DNA of 64,000 bases from NCBI GenBank assembly GCA_018818065.1, contig JAHISV010000005.1:664527-728526 (forward strand), read 5' to 3'. The notes beneath the pieces are model-generated. The model was not told where the DNA came from, did not search any database, and worked only from the letters and a program-made list of their open reading frames with translations. The DNA comes from Bacteroidota bacterium. GTDB taxonomy: Bacteria > Bacteroidota > Ignavibacteria > Ignavibacteriales > Melioribacteraceae. This document shows positions 19,292 through 30,300 of this stretch, in pieces. Made by a program: the position numbers and the translations under genes. Position 1 is the first letter of the stretch. Every line of letters starts with the position of its first letter.

Positions 19292-20377
19292 ATGGAGAAA
19301 TCTAAATTGAATAAATTAGATTTATTGGGCTATAATAGTTTCTATGAGAAATCATTTAAAGAACTTAAGAGAGAAGATTTAATTCCGGGCAGAATTGCCG
19401 TGGAAAATAAAAACAATTATGAAGTATTTACCGAAACAGGCGAAGTAATAGCGGAGATATCAGGTAACCTCCTTTTTAATACAGAAGTAAAAGCAGAGTT
19501 GCCAAAAGTTGGTGACTGGGTGGCACTCGCACTCTTCGATGAACTTGGCATCATACATCATGTTTTAAAACGACAGGTTAAGCTTTCGAGAAAAAATGTT
19601 GATAATAAAACAGAAGAGCAGGTGATTGCTGCGAATGTTGATGTCGTATTTGTAATGCAAAGTGCGAACGATAACTTTAACCTCAACCGAATGGAAAGAC
19701 AGGTTACCGCTATCTATAATAGTGGTGCGATGCCGGCAATAATTCTTAGCAAGACTGACTTGTGTGATGATGTTGAGAATCTTGTCTCGGAGATAAAAGT
19801 ACGATTTTCTGAAATACAAATATTTCCACTCAGTTCGATTAAGAATAATGGACTAGAAGAACTTGAGAAAAATATTTTGCAAGGAAAGACCTATACAATC
19901 ATTGGTTCTTCAGGAGTTGGAAAATCCACACTAATTAATTCCTTGATAGGGGAGGATGTGTTAAAAACTCTGGAAATTCGCGAGGCAGATTCCAGGGGGC
20001 GACATGCTACGACACGGCGCCAAATGTTGGTATTACCAAATGGCGGAATTATAATAGATACACCAGGTATGCGGGAATTCGGATTATGGGAAGATGTTAA
20101 TGGAATTTCTAAGACATATTTTGAGTTTGAAGAGTATGCGCATAGTTGCAGATACGATGATTGCTCACACACAGTCGAAACCGGATGCGCAGTAAAAAAA
20201 GCGATTGACGATGGCGAAATTGATCATGAACGTTATGAAAATTATTTAAAATTAAGAAAAGAATTGAATTTTCTTGAAACAAAGATAGATGTTAGAAAAG
20301 CGATCGAAGAAAAAAAGAAGTGGATTACAATTCAAAAAGATTACCGGCGTATAATGAATAAAGGCAAGAAAAAATAA
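19292..20377 (+). CDS. rsgA: Ribosome small-subunit-dependent GTPase RsgA
   Basis: The ATG at 19292 gives an N-terminus like family members (KLDLLGYNSFYEKSF); the frame can be extended to a TTG at 19253. 361 residues. An OB fold is followed by a circularly permuted GTPase: G4 SKTDL, then P-loop GSSGVGKSTLIN, then DTPGMREFG. The zinc finger is C-x5-C-x-H-x7-C (SCRYDDCSHTVETGC). It acts in late maturation of the 30S subunit. It is a single gene, and no ribosome-binding site decides the start. Confidence 0.93.
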   Translation: MEKSKLNKLDLLGYNSFYEKSFKELKREDLIPGRIAVENKNNYEVFTETGEVIAEISGNLLFNTEVKAELPKVGDWVALALFDELGIIHHVLKRQVKLSRKNVDNKTEEQVIAANVDVVFVMQSANDNFNLNRMERQVTAIYNSGAMPAIILSKTDLCDDVENLVSEIKVRFSEIQIFPLSSIKNNGLEELEKNILQGKTYTIIGSSGVGKSTLINSLIGEDVLKTLEIREADSRGRHATTRRQMLVLPNGGIIIDTPGMREFGLWEDVNGISKTYFEFEEYAHSCRYDDCSHTVETGCAVKKAIDDGEIDHERYENYLKLRKELNFLETKIDVRKAIEEKKKWITIQKDYRRIMNKGKKK

Positions 20378-20389
20378 TCAGGAGTGGAA

Positions 20390-21127
20390 ATGAACAAAAT
20401 ATTCTATGATATTTTCGATGAACTTCCCAGGCAGGGACCTGGAGATGACGAATATACAAGAAAAGCATATCATACAATCCCGGCTCTTGATCCTGATCCT
20501 ATTATTGTTGATATAGGATGTGGAACAGGTATGCAGACTTTGGAACTTGCCAGAATCTCATTCGGTAGCGTTACCGGCATTGATAATCATGCACCTTTCA
20601 TTAACAGTCTGAATGAAGCGATCAAATCTGAGGGACTGGATAATTGTAAGGCAGAAGTTGGTGATATGAATAACTTAAATCTGGAGGATGAAAGTTGTGA
20701 TCTCATCTGGTCCGAAGGCGCTATCTACATTGCAGGATTTGAAAATGGACTTAGAGAGTGGAAACAATATTTGAAGCCAGGCGGATATATTGTTGTATCA
20801 GAGATTGCATGGTTCGAAGAACATCGTCCGAAAGAACTTCAGGAGTTCTGGGATATTGAAGTTCCTGATATGCTGGATGAAGAAACTCAGAAAAGTATTA
20901 TTAACAATTGTGGATTTGACTTGGTGGATTCTTTTAAACTCCCCTACGATGCATGGTTGACTAATTTTTATGACCCTCTTGAAAAGAGACTGGTTCTAAT
21001 GCGTGAAAAGTATTCTGGCAATGCTGAAGCTCAGAAATTAATTGAATTTACACAAAGGGAGATTGACATCTCCAGGAGCTTTCATGATTACTATGGTTAT
21101 ATCTTTTATATAATGATGAAAAGGTAA
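20390..21127 (+). CDS. Class I SAM-dependent methyltransferase
   Basis: The ATG at 20390 is 6 bp after AGGAG; a GTG at 20384 is a poorer choice because it lies on that ribosome-binding site. 245 residues. Motif I is VDIGCGTGMQTLELA (near residue 48) and the post-I acidic residue is in TGIDNHA; motif IV is LIWSEGAIY. The family is a generic Methyltransf_11/25 type; the substrate cannot be told. It follows rsgA by 12 bp and may be cotranscribed. Confidence 0.85.
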   Translation: MNKIFYDIFDELPRQGPGDDEYTRKAYHTIPALDPDPIIVDIGCGTGMQTLELARISFGSVTGIDNHAPFINSLNEAIKSEGLDNCKAEVGDMNNLNLEDESCDLIWSEGAIYIAGFENGLREWKQYLKPGGYIVVSEIAWFEEHRPKELQEFWDIEVPDMLDEETQKSIINNCGFDLVDSFKLPYDAWLTNFYDPLEKRLVLMREKYSGNAEAQKLIEFTQREIDISRSFHDYYGYIFYIMMKR

Positions 21128-21133
21128 TTTAGG

Positions 21134-21149
21134 GCAGGAGAAATCCTGC
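21134..21149 (+). terminator. Short hairpin with GAAA tetraloop after the methyltransferase gene
   Basis: GCAGGA (21134-21139), GAAA, TCCTGC (21144-21149) form a perfect 6-bp stem with a GNRA-type loop. A T-rich stretch begins about ten bases later. It is likely the end of the rsgA-methyltransferase transcript. Confidence 0.5.
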
Positions 21150-21190
21150 TTCTACACGTTTTTATCTTTTTCAAAATCAGTAGAGAAATT

Positions 21191-21556
21191 ATGGCAAAAG
21201 TATTTGGTATAGGTGGAATATTTTTTAAGTCGAAAGACCCTGATAAACTTATCGAGTGGTACACAAAATGGCTGGGAATGGATTTTGGTGAATATAAAAG
21301 TACTGAATTCAAGAAAGAGCAGCTGCCTGAAAAATGGTTTGGTGTTATATCTCCTTTCAAGTTAACCACAGATTATTTTAATCCCTCAAAAAAAGATTTT
21401 ATGATCAACCTGGTTGTTGATGATGTTGATGAAGCACTTGAGCAGGTAAAAGAAGGTGGTGGACAAATTACAGGCGAAATCGAGAGGCATGAGTATGGTA
21501 CCTTCGGTTGGTTCATTGACCCCGAAGGCAACAAGGTGGAGCTTTGGAAACCCTAA
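21191..21556 (+). CDS. Glyoxalase/VOC-family protein
   Basis: 121 residues. The vicinal-oxygen-chelate fold is visible in GIGGIFFKSKDPDKLIEWYT at the start, LVVDDVDEALEQVKEGGG in the middle and FGWFIDPEGNKVELWKP at the end. The glutamate in KVELW is the usual metal ligand at the second position, but the first half lacks the usual N-terminal His. It is probably a bleomycin-resistance-type or lactoylglutathione-lyase-like protein; the substrate is unknown. Confidence 0.8.
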   Translation: MAKVFGIGGIFFKSKDPDKLIEWYTKWLGMDFGEYKSTEFKKEQLPEKWFGVISPFKLTTDYFNPSKKDFMINLVVDDVDEALEQVKEGGGQITGEIERHEYGTFGWFIDPEGNKVELWKP

Positions 21557-21993
21557 AAGTGAAAAAGCTCGTCCCCTGTGCCTCGGACTCCGCTCAGTAC
21601 AAGTTCCGCCGAAGAAGCCTGTCCTGAGCATGTCGAAGGGTAATCAGTGAAGGTCAAGAATCAAAGCGAAATTGTTTAATGGCAAAATTCGCCTAAAATT
21701 GAAATTAGAATTGTCTACTCTCCTCAGATTTACCCAATCAACCTGCGAATTCCCCCACTGTTAAAATTTTGAAATCATATGAAATTTTGACTTGTGTTTC
21801 TATTTTAAATATAGGATATTGGTGCAATTCAATAAACGTATCATCTAAGTTTTAAGCAAATGGTAGATGTTGAATTCAAATATTGTCTGTGAAAAATTTC
21901 TGAGGAGTCCGTCCGTTAAATATCTACAGTAGTTTTACATTGTATTCTTTTTGCTCTAATAACTTAATTAATTATTAACTACTGGAGTATTTA
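21557..21993. other. Intergenic region with a GC-rich palindromic repeat
   Basis: About 440 bp with no supported ORF. The first 80 bp hold the GC-rich element described next; the remainder is AT-rich and should contain the promoter of the 21994 gene. Confidence 0.5.
21569..21640. repeat. GC-rich palindromic dispersed-repeat-like element
   Basis: The stretch GTCCCCTGTGCCTCGGACTC through CTGTCCTGAGCATGTCGAAG is far more GC-rich than its surroundings. It contains an imperfect inverted repeat (CTCAGTACA against TGTCCTGAG, extending outward with mismatches) around TTCCGCCGAAGAAGCC. The CCTTCGACATGCTCAGGACA core on the minus strand resembles intergenic palindromic repeats I know from many bacterial genomes. 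It immediately follows the VOC gene stop. Confidence 0.6.
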
Positions 21994-22647
21994 ATGAAAA
22001 AGTCATTTATTTTATTTCTCATCTTAGTTTCTTCCGTTTTATTTGCCCAGGATTACAAAGTTGGTGATCACGAACTTCTATTAATGCCTACGGCATACAC
22101 TATGCCGGTTAACACTTCTTACTTCACTGATTACGAAGTTCTTCTTTTGAATTACACCTATGCTTTAACACCCACAACCCATTTGGGAGCATTCACCATT
22201 TTTCCATTTAGGAAAGACTTTTATGAAACACTTTCAATAGGAGTTAAACAGAATTACTACAGGGGGGAGGTTTTCCAATTGGCGGCATATCTTTCATATA
22301 CTCCTGAAGGAAGTTTTTTTATTTTAGGAAACGTCATTAGTATTGGGCAGGCGGCTCATGGTTTTCACGCTAGTTTGGCATATACAACTTCCGTCCGCAC
22401 AGACGCCAGAGCATTTTTATACATGCTGGGTTACAGAATTGATCCTTCTGAAAATACATCACTGATTTTAGAATATTCAAACGGGCAAAATGCCGAACGT
22501 GGAATTGAAGGAAATGGTCTTCTTTCGCTTGGGTTCCGTATGCGATCCGAGTATATCTCCTGGGAACTTGGAGGAATGAGAAACTTTGACGATGATAGTG
22601 ATTGGTTTCTCTATCCCTTGCTTAAGGCAACTTATTATTTTCATTAA
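21994..22647 (+). CDS. Putative outer-membrane beta-barrel protein
   Basis: 217 residues. Signal peptide MKKSFILFLILVSSVLFAQ. The rest alternates aromatic and hydrophilic residues in short beta-strands (TTHLGAFTIFPF, FHASLAYTTSV, ISWELGGMRNF) and ends with KATYYFH, a C-terminal aromatic typical of a beta-barrel recognised by Bam. It is related in style to small Ignavibacterial membrane proteins; no function can be given. Confidence 0.75.
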   Translation: MKKSFILFLILVSSVLFAQDYKVGDHELLLMPTAYTMPVNTSYFTDYEVLLLNYTYALTPTTHLGAFTIFPFRKDFYETLSIGVKQNYYRGEVFQLAAYLSYTPEGSFFILGNVISIGQAAHGFHASLAYTTSVRTDARAFLYMLGYRIDPSENTSLILEYSNGQNAERGIEGNGLLSLGFRMRSEYISWELGGMRNFDDDSDWFLYPLLKATYYFH

Positions 22648-22823
22648 TTGATTAGCATCGCAAATATGTTTAGAGTAATTTGATAATTTGCATAACAGAA
22701 GTATTTCAATTTGGATCAATTTCATTCGGTTTGAAAGTGATAAATCCATCGAGACCAAGAAATTATTATTAAATTAATGTTAGCAGGCTATAGACAGTAG
22801 AATCGGATCAATAGGAAATATCA

Positions 22824-23276
22824 ATGAAACTCTACATAGATGGCGACGCCTTTCCAAATCTACTAAAGCCGATAATATTTCGGGCAATTGAACGTGTGGC
22901 GTTGCCAACTTTTGTTGTTTCAAACAAGCGGATTAATATTGGTCCTTCTGAGCATATCGAATACATCATTGTCAACTCGGGAGCGGATGAAGCAGATAAC
23001 CGTATTGTTGAGATGGTTGAAAAAGGTGATCTGGTCATCACCTCTGATATTCCACTGGCGGATCGTGTAATAACGAAAAAAGCATTCGCAATGGATCATC
23101 GTGGCAAGTTCTTTGACGAAGAGAATATCAAACAGTCTCTTGCTATACGGGATTTTATGCAGGAAATTCGTGATAGTGGTGAAATGACGAAAGGTCCATC
23201 GCCAATCAATCAGAAAGATGCTCATGCTTTCGCGAGTCAGTTGAATAGTTTTTTTAGAAGACAAAATATTAATTGA
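22824..23276 (+). CDS. YaiI/YqxD (UPF0178, DUF188) family protein
   Basis: 150 residues. It starts MKLYIDGDAFPN and has SNKRINIGPSEHIEYIIV, GDLVITSDIPLADRVI and GPSPINQKDAHAFASQLN, all family hallmarks. The fold is PIN-like with conserved acidic residues; the biochemical role is not established. Single gene with a ribosome-binding site (AGGAAA) 8 bp upstream. Confidence 0.9.
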   Translation: MKLYIDGDAFPNLLKPIIFRAIERVALPTFVVSNKRINIGPSEHIEYIIVNSGADEADNRIVEMVEKGDLVITSDIPLADRVITKKAFAMDHRGKFFDEENIKQSLAIRDFMQEIRDSGEMTKGPSPINQKDAHAFASQLNSFFRRQNIN

Positions 23277-23430
23277 ATGGAAATGGCATTTGGCGTGTTT
23301 ATACAAAAGGCAGAAAAATTTTGTCAAATTAGTTAATCCTTTTAAAAATGGAATACATAATAAATTGTTGTTAAAAATGAAAAAGAGAATACAAATTGTA
23401 TTTTTTGAATATCCCAATAGGTGAATTAGT

Positions 23431-23796
23431 ATGACTTCAATCAGGCTTGATCTTGAGAATAACGTTGTTTTTATAAAATTAAGTGGTGTCGTTTCTGTTG
23501 AAGACGGGAAGAAATTTTTAGTTGAGTTAATGGCCTCCTTACCTGATATGAAACCAGGCTTTTCTATTATTAACGATATATCTGAACTTCGTATTTTTGA
23601 TCCAGCATATATGGAAGTATTAGAGAAAGGGCATGATATTATTAATCAGTATTCGCCGGGTAAAGTTATTCGTGTTATTGGCAATGCAAAAGACACTCTC
23701 TTTAAATTTGCCAAGTTTGATGTTGAAGTCAGAGCAGAAAAGAGTGAATTTGTACCAGATATGGAAACAGCCATGCAAATTTTGAATCTGAAATGA
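23431..23796 (+). CDS. Small STAS/SpoIIAA-like protein
   Basis: 121 residues. The alternating strand and helix pattern (NVVFIKLSGVVSVEDGKKFL, FSIINDISELRIFDPAYMEV, VIRVIGNAK) matches STAS-like or SpoIIAA-like folds. There is no signal peptide. Such proteins are found alone in many bacteria; partner and function are unknown. Confidence 0.65.
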   Translation: MTSIRLDLENNVVFIKLSGVVSVEDGKKFLVELMASLPDMKPGFSIINDISELRIFDPAYMEVLEKGHDIINQYSPGKVIRVIGNAKDTLFKFAKFDVEVRAEKSEFVPDMETAMQILNLK

Positions 23797-23973
23797 ACTC
23801 GCAATTTGATTTAAATTTAGCCCCGACAAAGTTATTCTTCCTTTTCAACAACTGATTATTTTGGGGTGAACATTTTGGTTTTCCCCTCGTCCAAACTTCA
23901 ATCTAAATCCTAATTTTCATATATTGTTAATGAAATCGATTATTATCACTAATCTTAAATAGGGGGTTCATAA

Positions 23974-26900
23974 ATGATTCAAAGATTCTTGCATTCAGTT
24001 CTAATTTTGGCATTTCTTTCCACAACAATTTCCGCAGGAGACAAAATATTGGTAAGGTATCCTGCATTAAACGGAGATGGTACTGAACTTGCATTTTCAT
24101 TCCAGGGCGACATTTGGAGTGTCCCTGTAACTGGTGGTGAGGCCATACGATTGACTATTCATGAGGGCTATGACGGTTATCCTGTCTGGAGTCCGGATGG
24201 ACAATCAATAGCTTTCTCAAGTAACCGTTTTGGTAATTTCGATATTTTCACTATTCCGCAAAGCGGCGGTTTCCCAAACAGATTAACCTACCGTTCTTCT
24301 AATGACATGGTGACTGACTGGGCAATCAATGGCAGTTTATTCTTCGATACAAACCGTGAATTTGTTCAGGTTGAATGGAACGGTGAAATTAATACAATTG
24401 GGGAAATGGGTGGTACGCCAGTCAGATATCTTGATGCAGTTGGAGATGAGTCTGTTCTTTCCCCCGATGGCAAATTACTCGCTTTTGTTCGTGGTCCTTG
24501 CCGTTTATCGCGCGAAGACTATCATGGATCAGCCAATCGTGATTTATGGACTTACAATACAGAGACAAAGTCCTATAACCAAATAACTTCTTACGATGGA
24601 CAGGACTTCTCTCCACGTTGGACTGATTCGGGGACGTTATTTTTTATAAGCAGTAAGTCAGGCGGATACAATGTCTGGAAATTATCTGTAGACGAAAAAG
24701 GTGAAGCTTTAGGTGAACCTGTTCAAATTACAAAATATGATGGTGGTGTAAGATATTTTGATGTGTCGAATGACGGCAGTAAACTTGTTGTTGAAAAAGA
24801 CTCTGATGTGCTTTTTGTAAATACTGATACTGGCATGGATAGTCCGATTAATATAATAGTTGCTGCAGATTATCGTTTTGATCCAACAGAAAGAAAAACA
24901 TTTTCAAAAGACATTTCGGAATATGCTGTTTCACCGAATGGAAAATATTCAGCTTTTGTAATACGCGGTGAGTTGTTTGTTTCGGAAAATGATAAAGAAA
25001 AAAGCAAAACAGTTAACCTTAGTAACAGCCCATACCGCGATCAAATGGCGCAATGGTTGAGTGATACAACAATTGTTTTCGTTTCAGACAGAGAGGGGCA
25101 ATTTGATTTATATATGGTTAAATCTGCAGATCCAAAGGAAACAAATTTGTTCAAGTCGCTTAAACATAAGATTGTAAGGATAACAACAAATGAAGCCGAA
25201 GAAACCTGGCCGATAATATCGCCTGACAAAAAGAAAGTGGCTTATGAAATTGGAATTGGTAAACTGGTGGTCTCTGATATATCGGCCGATGGCAGTCTCT
25301 CGAATGAAAAAATAATGCTGGATGGATGGGATGCTCCGGGGAATGTTTGCTGGAGCCCCGATAGCAAATGGCTTGCCTATTCCTTGGAAGACCTCAATTT
25401 TAACGAAGAGATTTACATTCAGGGTGTTGATGGTAATTCTAAACCGGTAAATGTCAGTTATCATCCTCGTGGTGACATGATGCCAGTCTGGAGTGCTGAT
25501 GGTTCCAAACTTGCCTTTCTTTCGGAAAGAAATAACAGCACGGCGGATATCTGGTTTGTCTGGTTAAATAAAAAAGACTGGCAGAAGACAAAACAGGACT
25601 GGGATGAAAGCGATGATAAAGAAGAACCTAAGAAAGATAAAAAGAAAGATGGTGACGAGAAAAAAGAGCCGAGTGTGGAACCTATCGTGATAGATTTTGA
25701 TAATATTCACGAAAGGCTTTCTCAGGTTACTTCTTTAAGCGGTGACGAAGGAGCTTTTAATATATCAAAGGATGGAAAGACTTTTTACTTTGCGGCAAAG
25801 AGCAATACGGATAAAAAGGATGACCTTTATAGCGTTAAGTGGGATGGAACAGAAATCAAATCCCTCACTTCAGGAGGTAAAAATCCAAGTCAACTTAAAT
25901 TTGATAACGAGTATAAAAATTTATTTATGCTAACAGATGGAACGTTAAACAAATTTGATGTTGGGGCTTCTAAGCTGGAAGGTTTACCAGTCGCAGCCAA
26001 AATGATTATTGATTACAAAAAAGAAAAAGAACAGATATTCGACGAAGCCTGGAGATATCTTCGTGATGGATTTTATGATAAAAATTTCCATGGTAATGAT
26101 TGGTCAGTATTGAAAGCCAAGTATAGAGATTTGGCAATAAACGCCTCAACAAATCGTGATTTCAGAGATATGTTCAACTACCTGCTTGGTGAGATCAACT
26201 CTTCTCATATGGGCATGTATGGTGATGACAGGGCAGACACTCAAAAAGAAACAACCGGCTTGCTTGGTGTTGAGTTAATACCAAACGCGAAAGGTGTGGA
26301 AGTCGTAAGAGTTATTCCCGATACACCTGCAGACAGGGAAGACAGCAAGCTTTTTGTCGGCGATATAATATTTGCCGTCAATGGCAGTGAAATAAAACAA
26401 AATGATAATTTTTACTCACACTTTGTTGATGCTTCTAATGAAAAGACTCTGCTTGAAATTAAAGGCAAAGATGGAAAGGTGCGCGAAGTGGTTATAAGAC
26501 CTGCCAGAAGTATCAACAACAATCTTTACAATGAGTGGGTTAAGGAAAACCGAAAGCTTGTTGATAAATATTCCAATGGCAAGTTAGGGTACCTACACAT
26601 CGAAGAGATGGGCTGGGAAAGTTTTGAGCGCTTCGAAAGAGAAATCGCCGCGGTCGCTGAAGGTAAAGATGGTATAGTAATAGACGTTCGTTATAATGGC
26701 GGCGGCTGGACTACTGATTATCTTATGACAGTCCTAAACACAAAACAACATGCTTATACAATACCCAGAGGAGCAGCAGAGGATATTGGAAAAGAACATA
26801 AAAAATTCTCAGAGTATTATCCTTATGCACCAAGGCTTCCATATTATCCATGGATGAAGCCATCCGTTGCTCTTTGTAACGAAAGCAGCTATTCTAACGC

Positions 26901-27183
26901 AGAAATCTTTTCTCATGCTTACAAGACCCTGGGGATCGGCACCCTTGTCGGTGTTCCGACATTTGGCGCGGTTATTTCTACAGGTGGCACAGTACTTATG
27001 GATGGCACGAGAGTAAGACTTCCATTCCGAGCCTGGTATGTGAAAGCAACTGGTGAGGATATGGAAAAAGTGGCCGCAACACCTCAGGAAATTGTTTATA
27101 ATGCACCTGATAGTAAATCAAAAGGTAAAGATGAACAATTGAAAAAAGCTGTTGAGGTACTCCTAAAGCAATTAGCGGAATAA
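23974..27183 (+). CDS. Exported tricorn-like protease, copy 1 (beta-propeller, PDZ, S41)
   Basis: 1,069 residues. A signal peptide ends near TTISAGD. Residues 25-690 hold WD40-like/TolB-like propeller blades (repeated WSPDGQSIAFSSNR-type motifs). A lysine/aspartate-rich linker (DDKEEPKKDKKKDGDEKKEP) interrupts them. The C-terminal third has a PDZ domain (LLGVELIPNAKGVEVVRVIP) and an S41 protease domain with NSSHMGMYG (the Ser-His pair) and ESSYSNAEIFSHAY, where the nucleophilic serine lies. It probably degrades peptides in the periplasm. Its partner copy lies 216 bp downstream. Confidence 0.9.
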   Translation: MIQRFLHSVLILAFLSTTISAGDKILVRYPALNGDGTELAFSFQGDIWSVPVTGGEAIRLTIHEGYDGYPVWSPDGQSIAFSSNRFGNFDIFTIPQSGGFPNRLTYRSSNDMVTDWAINGSLFFDTNREFVQVEWNGEINTIGEMGGTPVRYLDAVGDESVLSPDGKLLAFVRGPCRLSREDYHGSANRDLWTYNTETKSYNQITSYDGQDFSPRWTDSGTLFFISSKSGGYNVWKLSVDEKGEALGEPVQITKYDGGVRYFDVSNDGSKLVVEKDSDVLFVNTDTGMDSPINIIVAADYRFDPTERKTFSKDISEYAVSPNGKYSAFVIRGELFVSENDKEKSKTVNLSNSPYRDQMAQWLSDTTIVFVSDREGQFDLYMVKSADPKETNLFKSLKHKIVRITTNEAEETWPIISPDKKKVAYEIGIGKLVVSDISADGSLSNEKIMLDGWDAPGNVCWSPDSKWLAYSLEDLNFNEEIYIQGVDGNSKPVNVSYHPRGDMMPVWSADGSKLAFLSERNNSTADIWFVWLNKKDWQKTKQDWDESDDKEEPKKDKKKDGDEKKEPSVEPIVIDFDNIHERLSQVTSLSGDEGAFNISKDGKTFYFAAKSNTDKKDDLYSVKWDGTEIKSLTSGGKNPSQLKFDNEYKNLFMLTDGTLNKFDVGASKLEGLPVAAKMIIDYKKEKEQIFDEAWRYLRDGFYDKNFHGNDWSVLKAKYRDLAINASTNRDFRDMFNYLLGEINSSHMGMYGDDRADTQKETTGLLGVELIPNAKGVEVVRVIPDTPADREDSKLFVGDIIFAVNGSEIKQNDNFYSHFVDASNEKTLLEIKGKDGKVREVVIRPARSINNNLYNEWVKENRKLVDKYSNGKLGYLHIEEMGWESFERFEREIAAVAEGKDGIVIDVRYNGGGWTTDYLMTVLNTKQHAYTIPRGAAEDIGKEHKKFSEYYPYAPRLPYYPWMKPSVALCNESSYSNAEIFSHAYKTLGIGTLVGVPTFGAVISTGGTVLMDGTRVRLPFRAWYVKATGEDMEKVAATPQEIVYNAPDSKSKGKDEQLKKAVEVLLKQLAE

Positions 27184-27205
27184 AAAAAAACAATTTCACG
27201 TAATC

Positions 27206-27234
27206 AAACCCTGCTTATAAGGCGGGGTTTTTTT
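27206..27234 (+). terminator. Rho-independent terminator after tricorn copy 1
   Basis: AAACCCTGC (27206-27214) pairs with GCGGGGTTT (27222-27230), one G-T wobble, followed by seven T residues. It separates the two tricorn-like genes transcriptionally. Confidence 0.85.
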
Positions 27235-27399
27235 ATGCTAAATTTTAAAATGTATTTCTGAATCGCAGCAAATATCCCTAATTTGATATGAAGTCTTAAT
27301 TTGATTTTGCATCAATTGCTTAAGACCTCCTTGGAGCAAGTTAAAAACAGGGGTTTTCAACTTGAAAATTGTTCTAGAATTAATCGGGGAGTAAAGTAA

Positions 27400-30300
27400 A
27401 TGCTAAGAAAAATTCATATTCCGCTCATCTTATCTATAATTATTATAATTAGTACGGGATTTTTATCTGCAGAAGAAAGACCACTGTTGAGGTTTCCGGA
27501 TATTCATGAGAATGATGTTGTTTTCGTTCATGCTGATGATATCTGGATTGCGCCTATTGCGGGTGGTGTTGCAACAAGATTGACCATAAGTGATGGACAG
27601 GAACGTTATCCCAAATTTTCACCTGATGGCAGTATGATTGCCTTCACGGGTAATTATGACGGAAACGATGATGTTTATGTAATGAACAAGTATGGCGGTG
27701 AAATTACACGATTAACATTTCACCCAAGTGAAGATCAGGTTGTTGGATGGCACCCGACAAAGAATAAAATCATGTTTATTTCATCCAGGGATCATTTTCG
27801 TTTTAGTCAACTATACTTAATCTCTCCTGATGGAAGCGGACTTGAAAAAATGCTTTTCCATAATATCGCAAACTCATCTTTTTCTCCTGATGGAAAAAAG
27901 ATCGCTTATAATAAAGTAGCAAGAGAAGGGCGCACATGGAAAAGATATAAAGGTGGTTTGCAGCAGGATATTTACTTGTACGATTTTGAAACCAACACAG
28001 AAAAGAAATTAACTGATTATGAAGGAACTGACAGATTCCCGATGTGGATTGGAGACAAAATTTATTTTACCTCAGATAGAACCGGTCAGTTAAACGTTTT
28101 TTCACTACACCCTGTAACAGGTGCGACTGAACAGATTACAAATCATAATTATTATGACGCACGGTTTCCCGATTATAGCAAGGATAAAATTATCTATGAG
28201 CAAGGTGGTGAATTATGGGTACTGGATATTAATTCAAAAGAAACTAAGAGAATCGATATTGAAATAAAAGCTGACAATCCTGAAGTGCGTCCCACTTTAG
28301 TTGATGTAACTGATCTGATTCAGGGAATTGATATTTCCCCGACAGGGAAACGTGCTCTTGTGGTTGCACGAGGTGATATTTTTACTATTCCTAAAGCTGA
28401 TGGAACAGCGAAAAATCTGACTGAATCAAGCGGCGCAAGAGACAAAGACGCTGCCTGGTCTCCTGACGGAAAATCAATTGCTTCTATCTCTGATAAAAGT
28501 GGAGAGTATGAAATTTATCTCACTGATCCAGAGGGCAAAACGGAGTCAGTAAAACTAACAGAGCATAAGGATGGCTACAGACACACACTGCGCTGGTCAC
28601 CCAATAGCAAGATGATCGGTTTTACGGATAATAATCTTACCCTGTATATTCTTGATATATCAACTAAGAAAATTACAAGAGTTGATAAGGCAGAGTATGA
28701 GAATATTGATGTGAGCCTTGACGTTAAACCTGTTTACGATTATAACTGGTCACCAGATAGCAAATACATTGTCTATTCAATGATGAATGAAAACCTTGTT
28801 TATCAGATGCACATCTACGATTTAAAAAAAATGAAGATTCATGACGTATCAGATGGATTGTTTAATGACTTTCATCCAGTCTTTTCAAAAGATGGAAAAA
28901 GATTGTTCTTTATTTCAAAGCGCAGTTTCGATCCTACTTTTGATGAATTTGAGTGGGAAATGGTTTACAATAAAACTGCCGGTATTTACTCAATTAATTT
29001 GCAGAAGGAAACTTCTTCCTTATTCCCACTTAAAAGTGATGAAGAAGGAATAACGGAGAAGAAAGCAGATAAGAATGAAACTGCTGCCGCGATTGATTTT
29101 GATGGCATTGCCGACAGAGTGGAAGCTTTCCCTTTGCCTCGTGGTAATTACAGAAACTTATCGGTATGCGAATCTTCTCTTTATTACACAAATGGGGATG
29201 AAGGAGATTATAATATTTTCGAATTCCGTCTACCAACTTCAATGGATCTATTTGCTTTTGATTTCAATACGGAGCATGAAAGATCAATTATCAGGGGAAT
29301 TAGTGAGTACAAACTATCCTTTGATGGTTCCAGTATAGTTTATAGGAAAGGTAGATCAGTCGGTATTCTTTCTTCCAGTGCAAACGGTTCTGAAGGAAAT
29401 GATCTCAATCTTTCCGGCTTAAAGATGTGGTTAAATCCTCTTGAAGAGTGGACTCAGATTTTCAACGAATCGTGGAGAATGGAACGTGACTTCTATTACG
29501 AACCCGGAATGCACAAGTTGGATTGGGATGCCATGAAAGTGAAATACGGAGCGCTTGTTCCCTCAATATCCTGCCGCTCGGATTTAAAATATATTATTGG
29601 TGAGCTAATAGGTGAGTTGAACACTTCACATACTTACGTATTTGGTGGTGACTATCGCCGTAATCCTGAACATGTAAATGTGGGGATGCTTGGAGCAGAT
29701 TATGAAGTTGATGCGAATAATAACCTATACAGATTTAAGAAGATTCTAAGAGTAAATGGATGGACAGATAAAATTTATCCTCCGCTGGATAGACCAGGTA
29801 TGAATGTTAAAGAAGGCGACTTTATACTTGCTGTTAACGGGAAAGAAATCACTGCTGAAAAAGAGATTTATTCCTACTTCCAAAACCTTGCAAATACTCA
29901 GGTGACTTTGCTGATTAATGATAAGCCGACAAAAAAAGGTGCTCGGGAAATAGTTGTTAAAACTGAACGCGGCGAAAGAAATATGCGATATCTCGATTGG
30001 GTAGAAAACAACCGACTTGCTGTTGATAAGGCTTCAAATGGACAGATAGGCTACATACATATGCCGGATACTTTCGAGGGCTCGGCTCGTGAATTCCCGA
30101 AATATTTTCTGGGACAGACTCGCAAAAAAGGAATCATTCTGGACGGGCGATTTAATGCCGGCGGACTTGACCCATCCATATTCTTGCAGAGATTAAATAA
30201 GAGACCATATTCTTACTGGACACGCCGTTATTCACATGATCAGATAGTCCCTAATTATGCGGTAAACTCTCACATGGTTTGTTTAACAAACCGTCAGGCT

